DNA of 64,000 bases from a virus, in IMG/VR virus record IMGVR_UViG_3300050821_006746, positions 1-64,000 of that record; one strand, 5' to 3'. The notes beneath the pieces are model-generated. The model ran no database searches and had not been told where the DNA came from. It saw only the letters and a list, made by a program, of their open reading frames with translations. Positions 23,037-30,472 of this stretch are shown piece by piece; position 1 is the first letter of the stretch, and every line of letters begins with the position of its first letter. A program made the position numbers and the translations under genes.

Positions 23037-24643
23037 TATTTACCCATCGACTTTTCAGCCATAGCTTTGAGATCGTCGAGTAAATCCCGTGCCTTATTCT
23101 CTCCACACTCAAAGCCTTGCTGAACCAGCCTGTCACGCAATGAATAACGAGAGAGCTTGCCTCCAACACTTACAACCTCGTTCCATATCGCCAATGCATC
23201 ATTAATGGTTGGCTCTGGCTTCTGCTCAGGAATGGCAATCTTGGGCATCTCTGGTATTCTCGCTTGCCTGTTTGTGGTTGCGTATACAGGCGTTCTACGA
23301 CTCGCTAACCGCTGCCTATGCTGATCGTAGCCACTCATACGCACATGTTGCCGTTGGGTTACAGGAAGCATCTCTGTGTGTCTCTCCTCGCGTGGCGTGG
23401 GACTAATCATATAATCCATCAGCTCGTCTTCTTCGCCACCGCCATATTCCTCAATTAGTCCTCGAATGTCGTTACTCGTCACATGCGGGATGCTGACAAG
23501 AATAGCATGCACCAGTGGACCACCGTCAAGAATGGCATAACCCGCGCAATCTTCGCCTGAGATCAGATGCAAGAGGTTTTTGATGGCATCAAACTCAATC
23601 CCAAGCATACTCGCCTGACGGTCTCCAGACTGGAAAGCATACTTGACACTCATAATATCCCTGGCAGATGACCCACCATCCCCAAACAGCGCAGCAGGCA
23701 TCGTCTGACCAGCGATAATCACGCGTATCTTGAGCTTTGCACCTTCAGCAATGAGAGAAAGCATCGTATCAGCCACTAAATCACGATCATCTTTGCGTTT
23801 CTTGAGGCGTACCATCAAAGCAACAAACTCATCTACAATATACAGGATTTCGCGTGTTTCTTCCCATTGCTGAATAGCCGCGCTCTCGCCCTTCTTCGCT
23901 CGTTTGTGCAGTGCATTGCGGCGGTCTCGCTCGTTTTGTATCCACTGGCAATCAGCGATCATTTCTTCTGGTTGATCGAAGATGGTAAAGTATGTGCCCA
24001 TTTCACTCGACACATCACCGTGTAAATCCCATCCTCGAATGATAGATCCGCGCATAACCGCCTGAGCCACATGGAACCGTAGGCAACTCGTCTTGCCTGA
24101 GCGTGGTAAACCGATAAGAGCGACGTTGACCGACTGCACAAAGGGAATACCTGAGATAAAGTGCTTGCCATCGAAGCCAAGAATATCGCGCTCAGGTGCA
24201 ATCAGATGCCTCATCTGAGCGAATGTCGGGCTACGCTGTGGGAGCATGCTCGTTGGCAGCGTGGGCTTCGGCTGTAATTCCTCCATTGCCTCATCCCCTT
24301 GTGTAACTGGCAATGGTTGTGCTTGTCCTGTTGTTACACAAGACTGATCGACTTCTTTGGGCATAGGTCGTGATGCCCTTCTTTTACTCACCCACCGTTT
24401 AGCGGCACGAAATCCTGGACCCAAGTACTTGGCGACTTTGGCATACTCTTCTGGTGTGCCATGACCCTCCAAAACGAGCAATGCTATCGTAACAAGACCG
24501 CCTGCAAACAAACCGGCAGGACCATGTGAAGCCAGGCCAATAAATGACCCACTAACACCAGCAGTACCCGTTACCACAATGGTTTTTCGCTTTGCTACAA
24601 TGCCATCAGCCTCTTTTGCATCATTTTGCTGAACCTCTTGCAT
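23036..24643 (-). CDS. FtsK/TraB-like DNA translocase
   Basis: A 535-residue protein with an AGGAGAGGACC ribosome site. Residues ~20-60 form a membrane region. A linker follows, then a RecA-like motor: Walker A G-L-P-R-S-G-K-T-S (178-186), Walker B L-Y-I-V-D-E-F (about 267-273), and sensor-type R-V-I-I-A-G-Q-T. The last ~60 residues look like a winged helix (I-W-N-E-V-V-S-V-G-G-K-L-S-R-Y-S-L-R-D-R-L). Membrane anchor, FtsK motor and C-terminal winged helix is the layout of TraB, the single-protein double-stranded DNA pump of Streptomyces plasmids. A packaging or partition role remains possible. Confidence 0.75.
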   Translation of the reverse strand: MQEVQQNDAKEADGIVAKRKTIVVTGTAGVSGSFIGLASHGPAGLFAGGLVTIALLVLEGHGTPEEYAKVAKYLGPGFRAAKRWVSKRRASRPMPKEVDQSCVTTGQAQPLPVTQGDEAMEELQPKPTLPTSMLPQRSPTFAQMRHLIAPERDILGFDGKHFISGIPFVQSVNVALIGLPRSGKTSCLRFHVAQAVMRGSIIRGWDLHGDVSSEMGTYFTIFDQPEEMIADCQWIQNERDRRNALHKRAKKGESAAIQQWEETREILYIVDEFVALMVRLKKRKDDRDLVADTMLSLIAEGAKLKIRVIIAGQTMPAALFGDGGSSARDIMSVKYAFQSGDRQASMLGIEFDAIKNLLHLISGEDCAGYAILDGGPLVHAILVSIPHVTSNDIRGLIEEYGGGEEDELMDYMISPTPREERHTEMLPVTQRQHVRMSGYDQHRQRLASRRTPVYATTNRQARIPEMPKIAIPEQKPEPTINDALAIWNEVVSVGGKLSRYSLRDRLVQQGFECGENKARDLLDDLKAMAEKSMGK

Positions 24644-24661
24644 GGTCCTCTCCTTTCCTCA

Positions 24662-25213
24662 CTAGTGATGTATCCAAGCAACAATACCCTTGATAACGAT
24701 AAGATAAAGTGCGTAATACAACAGGCCAAAAGCCATCATAAACACGATGAGCGTAAAGCCAATTTGTTGCCATCCATTTGCTCCACCATTTGCTTGGTAG
24801 TCGGACACTGAGTCAAGCAGCATAATACCAAGACTGCACGCAATACAAATCCAACTTGCAACCCGATTATGCTTAAGTGTCGAGAACACCAATCCAGTGG
24901 AGAAGAAGAATTGCACAACCTCCATTCCCCAAGCATAGGTAAATGACTCTGCCTGCATACCAACCATATTGCCCTGGAAAAAGTCTATTGGCTGCATTAA
25001 TACACTGAAATGTGGCGCGATACTAACCACTAACGACGCGCCGTGAATAAACCATGACTCGCTCGTGGTCAGTTGTACAGTAACACCCCACAAGGCAAAA
25101 AACAGAAGGAGCACGCCTAGCAAGATAGCCCCTAGCGGGTGGTCGTGCATGGCACCGCTCCTTGTGGCCGGTGTCCCTGATCCTGCCCCTGTTGCCGTTC
25201 CTGCTCCGCTCAT
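24662..25213 (-). CDS. Four-TM membrane protein of the translocase operon
   Basis: A 183-residue protein. A Gly/Ala/Thr-rich start is followed by four hydrophobic segments (about 28-50, 52-75, 90-140 in two, 150-178). It starts inside the stop codon of the 52-residue gene (ATGA) and ends 18 bases before the translocase gene. Small multi-TM proteins beside traB (Spd proteins in Streptomyces) help plasmid spread along hyphae; this analogy is by position only. Confidence 0.6.
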   Translation of the reverse strand: MSGAGTATGAGSGTPATRSGAMHDHPLGAILLGVLLLFFALWGVTVQLTTSESWFIHGASLVVSIAPHFSVLMQPIDFFQGNMVGMQAESFTYAWGMEVVQFFFSTGLVFSTLKHNRVASWICIACSLGIMLLDSVSDYQANGGANGWQQIGFTLIVFMMAFGLLYYALYLIVIKGIVAWIHH

Positions 25214-25368
25214 TGCACTGCCTCCACAGGATATTCAACAATCACCATCTGCTCGTCGCCAATAACCACATCCTTACGTGGCTGCAATGGCTCTATACAA
25301 TAGCGCGGATCGTCCCCCTCCCACCCTTCGCGTATTCGCTCTGTACTTGTGGCTTGTTCGTCTGCCAT
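25210..25368 (-). CDS. 52-residue protein leading the translocase operon
   Basis: The ATG at 25368 follows GAGGAG, and the stop overlaps the next start as ATGA. The product is acidic with D-D-P-R-Y-C-I-E-P and a V-V-I-G-D-E-Q-M-V-I-V-E-Y strand pair. No family recognised. Confidence 0.6.
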   Translation of the reverse strand: MADEQATSTERIREGWEGDDPRYCIEPLQPRKDVVIGDEQMVIVEYPVEAVQ

Positions 25369-25390
25369 ATCGAGACTCCTCTTTCTATTG

Positions 25391-25469
25391 CCCTACCTGC
25401 ATCGTTCTACAGGTAGGGACTCACTCACTCTCCTCTACCTTCATCAGCTCAGCAGAGTGAGTGAGTCCC
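25391..25469. repeat. Two tandem long hairpins
   Basis: A 9-bp stem (CCCTACCTG at 25391-25399 with 25410-25418) is followed by a 16-bp perfect stem (25416-25431 with 25454-25469; GGGACTCACTCACTCT). The GGG at 25416-25418 is shared, so the structures are exclusive. This could be an attenuator or terminator upstream of the translocase operon. Confidence 0.55.
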
Positions 25470-25499
25470 TCATTCAATTGCGCCCATCGCTGAGCACTC

Positions 25500-25626
25500 C
25501 TACAATTCCTCGTCTTCTGTCTCATGCGCCTGTTTCCACTCAGCAACCTGTGCGGCAAACGCTACCATAAATGGCGGCCATTGTAGCCACCCGTCCTGTT
25601 GGCACTCCTCCCATGTGCCGATTCAT
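25500..25626 (-). pseudogene. Small gene with a frame change
   Basis: The ATG at 25626 has GAGAGGAG upstream, but its frame gives a poor 28-residue product. The +1 frame just after the start encodes a convincing stretch (T-W-E-E-C-Q-Q-D-G-W-L-Q-W-P-P-F, then A-E-W-K-Q-A-H-E-T-E-D-E-E-L) that ends at TAG 25500. A one-base insertion near codon 3 would explain it. Programmed shifting is less likely since no slippery run is seen. Confidence 0.45.
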
Positions 25627-25651
25627 TGCTTGTTCTACTCCTCTCTTAGAT

Positions 25652-25661
25652 CGTCTAGACG
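25652..25661. repeat. CGTCTAGACG palindrome, copy 5
   Basis: Exact copy in the 50-base gap between two minus-strand genes, 26 bases upstream of the ATG at 25626. Confidence 0.7.
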
Positions 25662-25678
25662 TAACCCATGCCGTCTGA

Positions 25679-25903
25679 TCAGGATTGCCGAACCTGGGCG
25701 AGAATAAAGGACATCTCCGCCTCAAAGTAATGCTGATGAGCCTTATCAACGGCACGCCGGTCTGATTCAAGTGTCTCCTGTCCACCTACTACTGCGTATC
25801 CTTTCTCAACCATCATCTGATGAGAAGTTAGAGTATCCAATGCGCGAACATAGGTAATATAAAGCTCAGCAACTTGTGCGTCTGTAACTTCTGGTTTGCT
25901 CAT
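25679..25903 (-). CDS. Small helical protein
   Basis: A 74-residue protein of three likely helices (D-A-Q-V-A-E-L-Y-I-T-Y-V-R-A-L-D-T-L, then R-A-V-D-K-A-H-Q-H-Y-F-E-A-E-M). No family recognised. It is part of the closely spaced minus-strand cassette array. Confidence 0.55.
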   Translation of the reverse strand: MSKPEVTDAQVAELYITYVRALDTLTSHQMMVEKGYAVVGGQETLESDRRAVDKAHQHYFEAEMSFILAQVRQS

Positions 25904-25926
25904 TATTCGCTACTCCTCACTTTGCT

Positions 25927-26166
25927 TTAATCCAGTACTGACCACTGTCCCTCAAGATAGGCAATCTGACGACTCCAATAATCTCTGCTTTTATCGTCTG
26001 TTGCCTGTTCATATCCCTCTTGCGCGAGACCCAAGTCTTCTGCGATGTTTGCCGCCTCCCGGACGCTTGCCTCTAGTGGCGTATCCCCTTCTGTCAGAGA
26101 AGCTTGCAGCCATTGGCGTTCATCGCGCTTGCCATGCTCATATGCGTCTTCGTGCTGTCTGCTCAT
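25927..26166 (-). CDS. Small acidic helical protein
   Basis: A 79-residue protein, rich in Glu, Asp and Arg; H-G-K-R-D-E-R-Q-W-L-Q-A and a Tyr/Trp-rich end. GAGGAGG upstream of the ATG. No family recognised. Confidence 0.55.
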   Translation of the reverse strand: MSRQHEDAYEHGKRDERQWLQASLTEGDTPLEASVREAANIAEDLGLAQEGYEQATDDKSRDYWSRQIAYLEGQWSVLD

Positions 26167-26181
26167 TCGCTAAAATCCTCC

Positions 26182-26390
26182 TCATGCCTTACGCACCTTC
26201 ATACCCACGCAAAGCCCACAAATGCCATCATCCGTCACAAAGTAATACTCATCAATCTGAGCAGGCAAATGAGGCTTATGCAATCCAATGGTTGCCTGCT
26301 CGTGATATCCGCACCATATTGCGCATCGTCTAGAGCATATCTGCCCGTTGTGTTGCTAGGGACTAACGCATAAATTTGATCGTCGCTCAT
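26182..26390 (-). pseudogene. Zinc-protein gene split between two frames
   Basis: The ATG at 26390 (GAGGAG upstream) opens a frame that is protein-like for ~33 residues (M-S-D-D-Q-I-Y-A-L-V-P-S-N) and then degrades. A different frame over 26182-26330 is clearly protein-like (C-G-Y-H-E-Q, D-E-Y-Y-F-V-T-D-D-G-I-C-G-L-C-V-G-M-K) and ends at TGA 26182. The total of 209 bases is one short of a multiple of three, consistent with a one-base loss. C-G-L-C indicates a zinc site. Confidence 0.45.
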
Positions 26391-26395
26391 TCGCA

Positions 26396-26572
26396 CTACT
26401 CCTCGCTTGCATAATAATCTTGCACGAATTGCCTGCACTGCTCATACGAGTACTCACTTTGTGCATTGTGCAGGTTGAGCGGCGTGAGTGTCATGAAACC
26501 TAGCTCGTTCAGCACATACTTTGCTGTGTCAGTTAAGAACTCGCACATCTCTTCTTCTGTTTGTTGCTCCAT
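26396..26572 (-). CDS. 58-residue acidic protein
   Basis: An ATG at 26572 with GAGAGT upstream. The sequence is helical and acidic (M-E-Q-Q-T-E-E-E-M-C-E-F-L-T-D) and ends A-S-E-E. Its final GAGGAG codons form the ribosome site of the next gene. No family recognised. Confidence 0.6.
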   Translation of the reverse strand: MEQQTEEEMCEFLTDTAKYVLNELGFMTLTPLNLHNAQSEYSYEQCRQFVQDYYASEE

Positions 26573-26579
26573 TTGCTTG

Positions 26580-26816
26580 CTACTCTCCTTCTTCGAGTAC
26601 AGGGCACCGCTTTACTGACTTTGGGTGAGTTTCCCCACATTCGGTACAATCGTAGTAGTTCTCTGCCAGGTCGCGGATTTCTTCTCGTTTCGCGTCCAGG
26701 GCTTTAACGAGATCCCATGCGGCTGCTGGTGAGATCTCCAGATTGATGTATGGTCCGGTAAAGCCGCCTGAGATCGTCACGCTATACGCCCCGCTTCGAT
26801 CAATCGTAACCTCCAT
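26580..26816 (-). CDS. Small protein with one CxxC
   Basis: The start at ATG 26816 (GGAGTAGTGCGA upstream) gives 78 residues: a beta N-terminus (M-E-V-T-I-D-R-S-G-A-Y-S-V-T-I), a central helix and C-T-E-C-G ... C near the end, a likely zinc site. No family recognised. Confidence 0.55.
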   Translation of the reverse strand: MEVTIDRSGAYSVTISGGFTGPYINLEISPAAAWDLVKALDAKREEIRDLAENYYDCTECGETHPKSVKRCPVLEEGE

Positions 26817-26821
26817 TCGCA

Positions 26822-27037
26822 CTACTCCTCCACAATCCGATAAAAAGTCGAGGAAGCGTGACATCGCCAGCCTTCATAGCTCGCGATCCAAGTCTCATCC
26901 CCGTTCTTGAATCGCGTGATCTCTTCGAGTTCGCCTATCACGTCGTATCCTCGCCTCTCGCTCTCATCGAGGAAAAGAACACGCTTTCCGATACGCGGAT
27001 CTTCTTCTAGCAGTTGTCCTTGCTCTATTTTGCTCAT
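26822..27037 (-). CDS. Small beta-rich protein, first of the cassette array
   Basis: A 71-residue protein resembling an SH3-like barrel (I-G-K-R-V-L-F-L-D-E-S-E-R-R-G-Y-D-V-I-G-E-L) and ending R-I-V-E-E. GAGAGGAG precedes the ATG. It is the first gene of the minus-strand array. Confidence 0.55.
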   Translation of the reverse strand: MSKIEQGQLLEEDPRIGKRVLFLDESERRGYDVIGELEEITRFKNGDETWIASYEGWRCHASSTFYRIVEE

Positions 27038-27088
27038 TCGTGCTACTCCTCTCGCTGTTCAACTGTCTCCGTAGAACGCAATTTCATG

Positions 27089-27121
27089 TTTTCAAATGCT
27101 ATACTCACTATCATTTGAAAA
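27089..27121. promoter_or_regulatory. Inverted repeat in divergent intergenic region
   Basis: TTTTCAAATG (27089-27098) and CATTTGAAAA (27112-27121) are separated by 13 bases that contain TATACT. The two arms flank a -10-like box between divergent genes, so it is a likely operator. Confidence 0.55.
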
Positions 27122-27133
27122 TGAGGTATATAA

Positions 27134-27733
27134 ATGCAATATCCCATCCCGCCATATCCCGAATATCACCCGATCCAACCCAAACGCTCTGCCTGGCAAC
27201 GCTTCCGCTCACTTGGTTGTGCCAAGCAGTCATTGTTCGGCTGCCTATCACTCATTATCGTTTTCGGTGCAATCCTCTGTGCCATCGGTACACCAGCGTT
27301 TGTACAAGGCTGGCAGGTGGTATCTGCTACCGAGACCGCTACTGTAGCGCGAGTTGTAGTGACACCATCCACTCAGGCGAGCATTCGCCCTCGCATGGGT
27401 GGCCCGCTGGATGATTTCGTAGCCACCTATGGCCAACCGACAGCAACCGCACCAGATAGCGAAACCTTCCTGAGCACCGATAAGCTTGTACGCATCACGG
27501 CCTATGTGACCGCTGGAACCACTATCGTGGATCGTGTCTACGTGACGGGTCCATCCACATGGAATGCCACCGATGATTACGCGTTTTGCCTGCAACTATT
27601 ACCCGATGATGCCCAGGAGTTCCAGCGCAACGTTGGGCCAATCAACTGGCTTGACTACCATAGCAGCATGGGCGAAATAGTCATGCAGTTGCAGGTGCCC
27701 ACGTGCTTGTTGTTTGTTAGCCCACCGTCTTAG
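27134..27733 (+). CDS. Membrane-anchored exported protein
   Basis: A 199-residue protein. A Pro/Tyr-rich cytoplasmic start is followed by one membrane span at about 35-58 (L-S-L-I-I-V-F-G-A-I-L-C-A-I). The rest is an extracellular beta-rich domain. Such proteins in prophages often alter the host surface or exclude other phages, but no family is recognised. Single gene with its own terminator. Confidence 0.55.
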   Translation: MQYPIPPYPEYHPIQPKRSAWQRFRSLGCAKQSLFGCLSLIIVFGAILCAIGTPAFVQGWQVVSATETATVARVVVTPSTQASIRPRMGGPLDDFVATYGQPTATAPDSETFLSTDKLVRITAYVTAGTTIVDRVYVTGPSTWNATDDYAFCLQLLPDDAQEFQRNVGPINWLDYHSSMGEIVMQLQVPTCLLFVSPPS

Positions 27734-27747
27734 TGCTTCATCTCACA

Positions 27748-27776
27748 GTGGAGCAGAGCGCAACGCTCTGCTCCAC
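27748..27776. terminator. Strong hairpin terminator
   Basis: A 13-bp perfect stem GTGGAGCAGAGCG / CGCTCTGCTCCAC with a 3-base loop between convergent genes. Confidence 0.8.
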
Positions 27777-27798
27777 ACCGTACAATAAGCGAGACAAG

Positions 27799-28449
27799 CT
27801 AGTCCTTTGCCAAATCCCGAAATTTTAATGTTCGCCTCGGCCTTTGAAGCGATTTAATAAGTGCTTTTTTCAATCGCTTCTGTTCTAATGCCAATACTTT
27901 GGCTAATCGTTTTGCCTGAACATATTCTGCAAAGCCATCGAATACTTCTTGTGGAAGCGTATCTATCAAATAACGAAACACCAATTGAAGCATTTTGGGA
28001 TCACGGCCAATAACACCATTGAAATGGTTAATAAGCATTTCCAGCCGATCTACTTGAGAAGATTCAAGGTAAATCGTAATTTTGAGCGCCCCCTCTGAGA
28101 AAAGATCGCTATGTTCACGTTTTCCATGCTGATTATGAACATAATTCGTAAGATACGGACCGGCATAAATTTCTTGAATACACTCCACTTCATAAGCAAG
28201 CGCTTCGTCTTCATCGCTTGTTTCAAGTATTTTTGCCTTATCAACCTGCATGCCCTTTGCCCATATCGAACAGATAGCAACACACTTGGCACACCTACAC
28301 CCTTTTTCGGCTTCGATTTCGTGGGCATCCATACGACCAGCAGTGCCCTTACCTACATAGAAGATTACACCGCTTAAATCCGTGCCATTATCAGCAATAA
28401 AGCCTTGTGGATACGCATATCGATAGGTATAGTACTTTTTCTCATCCAT
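27799..28449 (-). CDS. GIY-YIG-type nuclease-like protein
   Basis: The start at ATG 28449 gives 216 residues. Y-Y-T-Y-R-Y ... V-I-F-Y-V-G-K-G-T-A-G-R-M-D-A-H-E is the core of the GIY-YIG fold in its LEM3-like form, where F-Y-V-G-K-G replaces Y-I-G. The conserved Arg and His follow at the usual distance. Cys pairs (C-R-C-A-K-C) may bind zinc. The C-terminal half is helical and basic, fit for DNA binding. It is probably a homing-type or repair nuclease. Confidence 0.6.
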   Translation of the reverse strand: MDEKKYYTYRYAYPQGFIADNGTDLSGVIFYVGKGTAGRMDAHEIEAEKGCRCAKCVAICSIWAKGMQVDKAKILETSDEDEALAYEVECIQEIYAGPYLTNYVHNQHGKREHSDLFSEGALKITIYLESSQVDRLEMLINHFNGVIGRDPKMLQLVFRYLIDTLPQEVFDGFAEYVQAKRLAKVLALEQKRLKKALIKSLQRPRRTLKFRDLAKD

Positions 28450-28569
28450 AGAAATTATGCTCCATATAGGCACAAAGCCACTTCAGTGATATTATCTAAA
28501 GGTTCACACAACGAAAAGTTACAATTTTCGCTGCGAAGAATGGAGGCTAGCTACGTCCTAGCCTCTGGC

Positions 28570-29301
28570 CTATTTCCAGTGGTCTGGATGGTAACGATAT
28601 GTCAATCGAAACTGAGGGCCGACAAGGACAAGCTTGTTGAACATTATGGCAGTACCATCTGCCGATGTGCTCTTACGCCGAATTTCAAAAACCGGCTCTG
28701 TCCTTGCTATTTTTAGTGATTTTCGCTCTTCACCAGTTGGGAACCGCGTAATCACCTCATCCTCTGTTGTCTCGATAAACACCCCATGTTTCGCCTTGAT
28801 GGCACTAAGAACATCCATATCCTTATTAGCGCGCATGGCTTCAACAAACTCTCCAGCAAGAGACGCTGGGTACCAATTCTCTGCAATGCGAAGAGGCTGA
28901 TCGTCGGCGCTCTGTAATCTCATGCGATGGACCACACGCAAACCAGAGGATTGTTTAAAGATCTGAGCTAAATCTGGCGGCAATTCCTCGATGGTCGGAT
29001 CAATAAGGTTTTCCATGATTGGCTTTAATCCATGATCCGATAGGTACTTGTCAAATGTTGGCGTAATACCCGGCAAATCCAATAATGGATAGTTAACCGT
29101 CAAGTACTTCCCTTTCTCTCTGATATATCCCTCAGAGCGAAGGTACTGTATAACGTAATACACAGTGTTGCGCGCTACATTCCATCTTTCGGCCAGTTCT
29201 GCTGTTGTTGGAATACGGCCAGAACCGGCATGACCATAAACGCCGCTAACGATCTCTTTCCGCAACTGAGAGGCTAATTCCTCCGTGCGGTCATTTGCCA
29301 T
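28570..29301 (-). CDS. GntR-family repressor with UTRA domain
   Basis: The ATG at 29301 follows AAGGAGGTG, giving 243 residues. Residues 5-70 are a GntR winged helix (L-R-K-E-I-V-S-G-V-Y, I-P-T-T-A-E-L-A-E-R-W-N-V-A-R-N-T-V-Y-Y-V-I-Q-Y-L). Residues 85-243 match the UTRA effector-binding domain (F-K-Q-S-S-G-L-R-V-V-H-R-M-R, A-E-N-W-Y-P). In Streptomyces plasmids such Kor proteins repress tra and their own gene. The operator in its own promoter supports autoregulation; control of the TraB-like operon is inference. Confidence 0.85.
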   Translation of the reverse strand: MANDRTEELASQLRKEIVSGVYGHAGSGRIPTTAELAERWNVARNTVYYVIQYLRSEGYIREKGKYLTVNYPLLDLPGITPTFDKYLSDHGLKPIMENLIDPTIEELPPDLAQIFKQSSGLRVVHRMRLQSADDQPLRIAENWYPASLAGEFVEAMRANKDMDVLSAIKAKHGVFIETTEDEVITRFPTGEERKSLKIARTEPVFEIRRKSTSADGTAIMFNKLVLVGPQFRLTYRYHPDHWK

Positions 29302-29314
29302 AAACACCTCCTTC

Positions 29315-29374
29315 GTCCTATACATTTTTACATAGGACAATTATGATTATAGACCACAAATTATCCTATGTCAA
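29315..29374 (-). promoter_or_regulatory. Perfect consensus promoter plus operator of GntR gene
   Basis: TTGACA (29369-29374), 17 bases, TATAAT (29346-29351). Downstream of it a palindrome with arms GTCCTAT and ATAGGAC (29315-29338, 10-base centre) covers the early transcript. A further ATAGGA lies at the -35 box. Autorepression is likely. Confidence 0.85.
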
Positions 29375-29428
29375 CCTTTTGCTCTATCTGGCTTTATCTC
29401 TTTGACATACCACACTGCGTAATGGCAA

Positions 29429-29471
29429 CATAATCATGTTCCTACTTGAACAGTAGCAGAACATGATTATG
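29429..29471. repeat. 13-bp inverted repeat upstream of parA
   Basis: CATAATCATGTTC (29429-29441) and GAACATGATTATG (29459-29471), 17-base centre, end 18 bases before the parA start. A TTGAAC-16-TATGAT promoter lies within. It is a likely partition operator or centromere site. Confidence 0.65.
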
Positions 29472-29488
29472 ATAAGGAGAGTGCGAGT

Positions 29489-30472
29489 ATGGCAAGAGTC
29501 TATGTGATCTGCAACACGAAAGGTGGAGTTTTTAAGACCACGAATACAGCGCAGCTTGGCTATGGATGTGCTAAACGTGGATACAAAGTGGCGATACTGA
29601 GCATGGATGCTCAATGCAATGTGGACTATTCCCTCCTGGGATACATTGAAGATGAGGAAGAGCTAGATGATGGGGCACTACAACAGTTCCAAGAAGAGTT
29701 TAAGGAGTTTGATGATGAGTATGTGTTGGAAGCAGAGGCAGAAATTGTAGATGAAGACGAAGAAGAGGAAAAGCCATATCCAGGCTTAGGTATCCCCACA
29801 CTTTACGATGTCATTATTGGCATCAATGGAGACCAGCGAAAAAAGCGTCCCATTCGAGATGTGATTGTGCAAATTCCACAACAACCAAATCTCTTCATTG
29901 CAAAAGGATCAATTGCGCTCTCAGACATGGATATCAATCTCTCTGCCGTAAGCGGGCGTGAAAAAATTCTCAAGCGTGCAATCGAATCCATTCAGGACGA
30001 GTTTGATATCATCCTGATTGACACGCCGCCAACGCTTGGGCTAGCACCTGTCAATGCCTTTGTTGCCGCTGGTAGCCGAAAAAACACTAAAGACAATCGC
30101 ATTAATGGCGTGATTATTGCTATTTCTCCACAGATCTATAGTGTTTTAGGAATCAGAATTTTGATGGGTGCATTTATTCAGTTGCGAACACAGTTAGAAA
30201 TACCACTTCCTATTTTCGGCGTCATTTGCGCTAACGTCAAAAGAACAAAAAACGCAAAGAAGCGCATGCAGCAAGTTCGAGGATTCTTTGGTAATGCTGT
30301 TTTTAAGACGACAATCCCACAAAACGAAAAAGTGGAGGAAGCAGCCGATACGCAGTTACCCTTAACTCAGTTTGCTCCCAACAGTGCAGGCGCAAAGGCA
30401 TACGACACGCTAACAGAGGAGTTTCTGAGGCGGGCTGGTCTTCCGCTTGCAAAGGAGGGAAGCAATGCCTAG
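29489..30472 (+). CDS. parA: ParA-type partition ATPase
   Basis: A 327-residue protein with a GATAAGGAGAG site. The deviant Walker A is K-G-G-V-F-K-T-T (11-18), with Phe where Gly is usual; both signature Lys are kept. Walker B-type I-I-L-I-D-T-P-P-T-L-G is near residue 170. Between them, residues ~52-95 form an insertion made largely of Glu and Asp, which is unusual for the family. ParA ATPases move low-copy plasmids and plasmid-prophages along the nucleoid, so the element is probably maintained outside the chromosome. Confidence 0.88.
   Translation: MARVYVICNTKGGVFKTTNTAQLGYGCAKRGYKVAILSMDAQCNVDYSLLGYIEDEEELDDGALQQFQEEFKEFDDEYVLEAEAEIVDEDEEEEKPYPGLGIPTLYDVIIGINGDQRKKRPIRDVIVQIPQQPNLFIAKGSIALSDMDINLSAVSGREKILKRAIESIQDEFDIILIDTPPTLGLAPVNAFVAAGSRKNTKDNRINGVIIAISPQIYSVLGIRILMGAFIQLRTQLEIPLPIFGVICANVKRTKNAKKRMQQVRGFFGNAVFKTTIPQNEKVEEAADTQLPLTQFAPNSAGAKAYDTLTEEFLRRAGLPLAKEGSNA

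Noticed and set aside
23036-24643. Calling the FtsK-like ATPase the phage terminase or a HerA packaging ATPase
   Set aside because: The N-terminal membrane region, C-terminal winged helix and membrane-protein neighbours fit a TraB-type pump better; it is far from the tail genes. It remains a possibility.
29429-29471. Reading the inverted repeat before parA as a terminator
   Set aside because: It has a 17-base centre, no T-run, and contains a promoter, so it fits a protein site better.
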